The notes below the pieces were generated by a model. The model searched no databases and was not told the DNA's origin. It saw only the letters and a list, made by a program, of their open reading frames with translations. DNA of 64,000 bases from Myroides odoratimimus (lineage in GTDB: Bacteria > Bacteroidota > Bacteroidia > Flavobacteriales > Flavobacteriaceae), in contig NZ_BCMQ01000003.1 in NCBI RefSeq assembly GCF_001485415.1, forward strand, positions 186,001-250,000, written 5' to 3'. The position numbers and the translations under genes are program-made. This document shows positions 60,345 through 64,000 of the stretch, one piece after another. Each line of letters starts with the position of its first letter. Within the stretch, counting starts at the first letter, position 1.

Positions 60345-61511
60345 CTATAGTTTTCCTTTTTTAGATAGAAAGACAATACCTAGTGCTAAGAAACTCCACA
60401 ACAGCATTTGGGTTAGAGAACCTAGCCATCCATTGATACTCCAGCTAATCAACCCAAAGAAAGTTCCTATACCAGCTCCTATGAAATAAGCTGTCATATA
60501 GACTGTGTTTAATCTACTGTGTGCTTCTTCACTAAGAGCGTAGATACGAGTAAAATTAGTGATTTGTGTTGCTTGAACTCCAATGTCTAATAAGAATATA
60601 GCAATAATCAAGATTATAATAGAGTTGGGGAAAATAAGCATTCCTACAAGACTAATAATTACTAACGAAATCGTAAGAAACAAGTTTTGAAAGACTTGTC
60701 CTTTATCTGCTAATTTGCCAAAATATGGGGCTACTAAGGCTCCTCCGATAGCGACTATCGCAAACATACCTATCATAGAAGGGGTATAGTTAAAGGGAGC
60801 TCCACTTAAGTGAAAAGTAAGTGTAGTCCAAAAAGAACAGAATATTCCGAAGGTTAAAGAGCCTAATAAGGCGGCTTGTCGCAGTGTTTTGTGTTCTTTG
60901 ACTAAGCGTAGTGTAGATTGCAATAACTGAATATAACTACCCTTAAATTTAATAGGCGCATTAGGTAGAAATTGCCACATCAATATAATACTAATGCAGA
61001 TCATAATTGCAGAAAAAATAAAGACGCTCTGCCATCCCCATAAATCTGTTAACCATCCACTAACTAGACGTGAGCCAAGAATACCACATAATATTCCACT
61101 AAAGACAATACCTACGCTTTTTCCTCTATTCTCTTTGTTTAGTAGAGCTGCCATAGGTAAGATAATTTGGGCTGGAGTAGAGCATACCCCAGCTAAAAAA
61201 TTCAAGATTAGCAAGAAGTTTAAATGAGTGGTATTAGCAATACACATTAATACAAATATTTGTATAATAGATATCATAATGATTAATCGCTTTCTATTAA
61301 TTTTATCTCCTAAAGGGAGTAGAAAGAACATACCTATACCATAACCTATCTGAGCTAGCATAGATACTTTGCCTACTGCAGCTTCAGGTTCTCCTAGTGT
61401 TTCAGCAATGTTTTTTAGAATGGGTTGGCTATAGTAGACATTAGCTACAATAGTCCCCGCAGTAAATGCCATAATAGGGATAGCATATTTTTCTTTGTTT
61501 TTGATTGACAT
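60345..61511 (-). CDS. MFS transporter (AraJ/YgaY-like)
   Basis: 388 residues, 12 predicted transmembrane helices. ANVYYSQPIL in helix 1 and the loop LGDKINRKRLIIM between helices 2 and 3 (the MFS motif A position) are visible. It is similar to the AraJ-type subgroup of efflux permeases; substrate unknown. It is transcribed divergently from an AraC-family regulator 97 bp away, the usual pairing of an efflux pump with its local regulator. A perfect TAcaTTTG box on the minus strand at 61534-61541 lies 22 bp upstream. Confidence 0.9.
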   Translation of the reverse strand: MSIKNKEKYAIPIMAFTAGTIVANVYYSQPILKNIAETLGEPEAAVGKVSMLAQIGYGIGMFFLLPLGDKINRKRLIIMISIIQIFVLMCIANTTHLNFLLILNFLAGVCSTPAQIILPMAALLNKENRGKSVGIVFSGILCGILGSRLVSGWLTDLWGWQSVFIFSAIMICISIILMWQFLPNAPIKFKGSYIQLLQSTLRLVKEHKTLRQAALLGSLTFGIFCSFWTTLTFHLSGAPFNYTPSMIGMFAIVAIGGALVAPYFGKLADKGQVFQNLFLTISLVIISLVGMLIFPNSIIILIIAIFLLDIGVQATQITNFTRIYALSEEAHSRLNTVYMTAYFIGAGIGTFFGLISWSINGWLGSLTQMLLWSFLALGIVFLSKKGKL

Positions 61512-61533
61512 ATTGTTTAGTTCGTTAAGTTGG

Positions 61534-61541
61534 CAAATGTA
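61534..61541 (-). promoter_or_regulatory. TAcaTTTG promoter box for the MFS gene
   Basis: Read on the minus strand this is a perfect TAnnTTTG box in the 97-bp divergent spacer. Confidence 0.55.
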
Positions 61542-61596
61542 GTAGAGTTATCAAATACACTTTTGTATATTCTGTTATATTAATAGTATATTTCGC

Positions 61597-61604
61597 TATG
61601 TTTG
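61597..61604 (+). promoter_or_regulatory. TAtgTTTG promoter box for the AraC-type gene
   Basis: Perfect TAnnTTTG box ending only 4 bp before the ATG at 61609. If used, transcription would begin about at the start codon, giving a leaderless message. Confidence 0.45.
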
Positions 61605-61608
61605 TAAG

Positions 61609-62448
61609 ATGAAGTTAGTACAGTTCGAACCTTTGTTTTTAAGGCATTTTCGCACAGAAGAGTGGCCATTTACTTACCATAATCACAATCATTATGAATT
61701 AATGCTGATCAGTGAGGGGAGTGGTATACACGATTTAAATAAAGAACAATCTATCTATCGAGGAGATACTGTTTTCTTTCTCTCTCCAGAAGATAGTCAT
61801 CATTTCTATATAGAAGAAAAAACAAGGTTTAGAGTCATTAAGTTTTTGCCTAGTGCAGTTAAAGATGGAGTTAATTCTAGTATAACAGATTATTGGGATA
61901 ACCTACTGATTAACTTAGGTAGGAAATGGGAAGTAAGCAAACAAAATAGTATTGATATAGAGTTGGTTAATAAGATTATTTCAATTGTTGATTTAATGAT
62001 TATAGAGTGGGAGGTTAATAATAAACAAGTGTCAGAATTACATACTAATTTATTAAGAAGCGTATTGTTATTAATGGATAAATATACGGCTGATAATATA
62101 CATATAATAAATCAGTATGACACTTCTAAGATAGAACGAATACAGAATTATATTCATGCTTATATTCATTTGCCAGATCGTTTAGGAGTAAAGCATTTAA
62201 GTCATGAATTTGGTCTTTCAGAGTCAGGATTTAGAAACTATTTTTCAACCAATATGGGGATGAGTCTGACACAATATGTAAATGGCTTAAAAATAGAAAT
62301 GATCAAAAAGAGAATTAAGCATAGTGATCATAATTTATCAGCAATAGCATTAGAGTATGGTTTTACTGATGCTAGTCATTTTACGAAGTATTTTATGAAG
62401 CACACTGCCCTAACTCCATTACAGTTTAAAAGAGATAATAAAGTATAA
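61609..62448 (+). CDS. AraC family transcriptional regulator
   Basis: 279 residues: an N-terminal cupin (about 10-95, HNHNHYELMLISEGSG and GDTVFFLSPEDSHHFYIE) and a C-terminal pair of helix-turn-helix motifs (about 180-275; LGVKHLSHEFGLSESGFRNY and LSAIALEYGFTDASHFTKYF). Divergent from the MFS gene, whose expression it probably controls. Ligand unknown. Confidence 0.93.
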   Translation: MKLVQFEPLFLRHFRTEEWPFTYHNHNHYELMLISEGSGIHDLNKEQSIYRGDTVFFLSPEDSHHFYIEEKTRFRVIKFLPSAVKDGVNSSITDYWDNLLINLGRKWEVSKQNSIDIELVNKIISIVDLMIIEWEVNNKQVSELHTNLLRSVLLLMDKYTADNIHIINQYDTSKIERIQNYIHAYIHLPDRLGVKHLSHEFGLSESGFRNYFSTNMGMSLTQYVNGLKIEMIKKRIKHSDHNLSAIALEYGFTDASHFTKYFMKHTALTPLQFKRDNKV

Positions 62449-62451
62449 AAA

Positions 62452-62484
62452 AGGGACACTCCATCTTTAGAATAAAGTGTCCCT
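62452..62484 (-). terminator. Intrinsic terminator of the minus-strand RND gene
   Basis: AGGGACACT (62452-62460) pairs with AGTGTCCCT (62476-62484). Read on the minus strand the stem is followed by T residues, so it ends the transcript of the RND pump gene. It also lies just after the AraC-type stop codon. Confidence 0.82.
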
Positions 62485-62506
62485 AAAAAAAAATATATGA
62501 AAAAAT

Positions 62507-64000
62507 CTACTTCTTATTTCTGTAAGCCCAGTAGAATACTTGTGGTAAGATAGTAAAGGATAAAATCATACAGATGATTAACCCTCCTACGATCATAATT
62601 GCTAATGGTTTCTGTATTTCAGATCCCATTCCATTTGATAGAGCTGCAGGAAGTAATCCCATAGACCCCATCAATGCAATCATTACTACCGGTCTTATTC
62701 GGCTTTTTACTCCTTCTTTTATCGCTTCTTTTAATGGCATACGATGTTGTAAATTTTCTCTCATTACTCCAATAAGTACAATTCCATCAATAGTAGCTAC
62801 TCCAAAAAGAATAATAAATCCTATCCCTGCTGATATTCCAAATATCGTGCCAGTTGCCCAAAGTGATACAAAACCACCGATAAAAGCGAAAGGAATAGTT
62901 AAGGCTGCAATAGCAGTATCTTTTACATTACCAAAGTTGAAGTACAACAACACAAGAATTAGAATTAAAGAAACAGGAACAACAAGCATTAATTGATTTG
63001 CAGCACGTTCTTTACTTTCAAACTCTCCTGCCCATTCCATTTTATTGATTGCAGGCAGTTTTACTTCTTTCTCTACTTTAGCTCTTGCTTCAGCGATAGT
63101 ACTTCCTAAATCTCTTCCTTCAATACTAAACCCTATACCGATATATCTACTACCACCTTCTCTATAGATAAAGGCAGGTCCTGTGTGATAATCTATCGTA
63201 GCAATTTCTTTTAGTGGGACTTGTTTACCATCTAATGAAGGAATTAAAATATCTCCGATTTTATCAGCAGAATCTCTATATTCTTTGTTGAAACGAAGTA
63301 CAACATCAAACATTCTTTCATTCTCATATAGTGTAGTAGCTGCCTGTCCACCAATAGTCATAGCTATAACAGCCTGAGCATCTGCTGTAGTTACAGCATA
63401 TTTAGCCATTTTGTGATCATGCAGCTTAATTCTCAATTCTGGTTGCCCAATATTCTTAAATACATTTAAGTCTGTAATACCTTCAACATCTTTGATACTT
63501 TTTGCTACTTGATTTGCATACTTTTCTAACTCAAATAAATCATCTCCAAATATCTTAATTACAAGAGAACTCTTTACTCCAGCTACATATTCTTCTACGT
63601 TATCTTGTATGGGTTGACTGAATCCAAAATTAACACCAGGGTAGTTCTCTAATTTCAGACGAATCTCTTCTAGAAGTTTGTCTTTTGTTATTTTACGCGT
63701 CCATTCACTTTCTGGCTTTAGTTCAGTGTGAAATTCAATATTAAAGAATCCTGTAGGGTCAGTACCATCATTAGGACGACCAGTTTGAGTCAAGACAAAT
63801 TTTACTTCATCGAATTCTCTAATTTTAGCTTTCATTTCTTTAGCTAATCTTACTGATTCATCTAGATTAATACTACTAGGTAGTGTAGCTCTAATGTATA
63901 AAGCTCCTTCATTTAACTTAGGCAAGAATTCTGAACCATAATAATGAAATCTAACTCCACAGATAACAAGCAATCCAATAAACATAGAAAGAGTTAACTT
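62507..64000 (-). CDS. CzcA/CusA-type heavy-metal RND pump, C-terminal half (partial)
   Basis: The frame is open to the right edge of the window, so the true start lies beyond it. About 497 residues are seen of the usual 1,030 or so. Visible segments include the periplasmic porter region (FLPKLNEGALYIRATLPSS, GRPNDGTDP, IKIFGDDL), and the second membrane half with SLILILVLLYFNFGNV, IGFIILFGVATIDGIVLIG and GLLPAALSNGMGSEIQKPLA. The family expels metal cations such as zinc, cobalt, cadmium, copper or silver in a tripartite complex. The metal cannot be told from this half alone. It ends at its own terminator; partner genes should lie upstream, outside the window. Confidence 0.93.
   Translation of the reverse strand, partial: KLTLSMFIGLLVICGVRFHYYGSEFLPKLNEGALYIRATLPSSINLDESVRLAKEMKAKIREFDEVKFVLTQTGRPNDGTDPTGFFNIEFHTELKPESEWTRKITKDKLLEEIRLKLENYPGVNFGFSQPIQDNVEEYVAGVKSSLVIKIFGDDLFELEKYANQVAKSIKDVEGITDLNVFKNIGQPELRIKLHDHKMAKYAVTTADAQAVIAMTIGGQAATTLYENERMFDVVLRFNKEYRDSADKIGDILIPSLDGKQVPLKEIATIDYHTGPAFIYREGGSRYIGIGFSIEGRDLGSTIAEARAKVEKEVKLPAINKMEWAGEFESKERAANQLMLVVPVSLILILVLLYFNFGNVKDTAIAALTIPFAFIGGFVSLWATGTIFGISAGIGFIILFGVATIDGIVLIGVMRENLQHRMPLKEAIKEGVKSRIRPVVMIALMGSMGLLPAALSNGMGSEIQKPLAIMIVGGLIICMILSFTILPQVFYWAYRNKK

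Noticed and set aside
62574..62996. 140-codon frame antisense to the RND pump gene
   Set aside because: Inside a clear CzcA-family coding region; antisense artefact.
1..64000. Prophage, integrative element or genomic island
   Set aside because: No integrase, attachment-site pair, tRNA, phage structural gene or conjugation gene was seen; most genes are housekeeping.

Overview
The window looks like a chromosomal segment of a low-GC member of the Flavobacteriaceae (Bacteroidota), most likely Myroides or a close relative. Three things support this. Promoters fit the Bacteroidota pattern (TTG about 18-20 bp upstream of TAnnTTTG). LpxC and FabZ are fused in one polypeptide, with the gene order lpxD - lpxC/fabZ - lpxA - efp - second lpxD - sucD. 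Other typical genes are a class III glutamine synthetase, S9B and M28 peptidases, and lipoproteins with acidic residues just after the lipobox cysteine. I saw no rRNA, tRNA, CRISPR array, prophage or complete insertion sequence. The only transposase-like gene is a REP-associated tyrosine transposase (RAYT).

Layout. 1-2.4 kb: a palindrome-rich island, diaminopimelate dehydrogenase (minus strand), and an intergenic palindromic element. 2.4-8.3 kb: a DUF6985-like protein, a PhoX-like lipoprotein, an imelysin/cytochrome c peroxidase lipoprotein and a DUF695 protein. 8.4-18 kb: yaaA, hutH, an HD phosphohydrolase, the lipid A/efp operon and sucD. 18.4-29.9 kb: a lipase, HdeD-like and collagen-motif proteins, glutamine synthetase III, a 1,906-residue DUF4011-helicase-nuclease protein and a Bcp peroxiredoxin. 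30-38.7 kb: a DUF2157/DUF4401/GDYXXLXY membrane operon, a methyltransferase, an ABC-F ATPase behind a long leader, rocD, a YwqK/MORN-repeat lipoprotein and a DUF2750 protein. 38.8-41.8 kb: the RAYT with its REP array, a frameshifted small gene, a small membrane protein, an M28 peptidase and a heptamer tandem repeat. 41.9-50 kb: an SDR, a transaldolase-family enzyme, several envelope proteins of unknown role and a TPR histidine kinase/NarL regulator pair. 50-64 kb: a serine hydrolase with an HlyD-like partner, dipeptidyl peptidase IV, SDR, DoxX and HAD proteins, a methyltransferase, a GNAT gene that has lost its start codon, a Crp-like regulator, a small DUF4259/DUF2200 operon, a divergent MFS/AraC pair, and the C-terminal half of a CzcA-type RND pump that runs off the right edge.

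How the genes work together. Most are housekeeping: outer-membrane lipid A synthesis, the TCA cycle, nitrogen assimilation, histidine and ornithine catabolism, and peroxide defence. The accessory signal lies mainly in non-coding DNA. There are four families of dispersed palindromic elements, a cognate REP/RAYT set with one REP inside the RAYT reading frame, and a 160-bp structured element found in the same orientation directly upstream of the ABC-F and GNAT genes. In the ABC-F case the element sits in a long 5' leader that can form alternative pairings. The best candidate for a defence function is the lone DUF4011 helicase-nuclease protein between glutamine synthetase and bcp.
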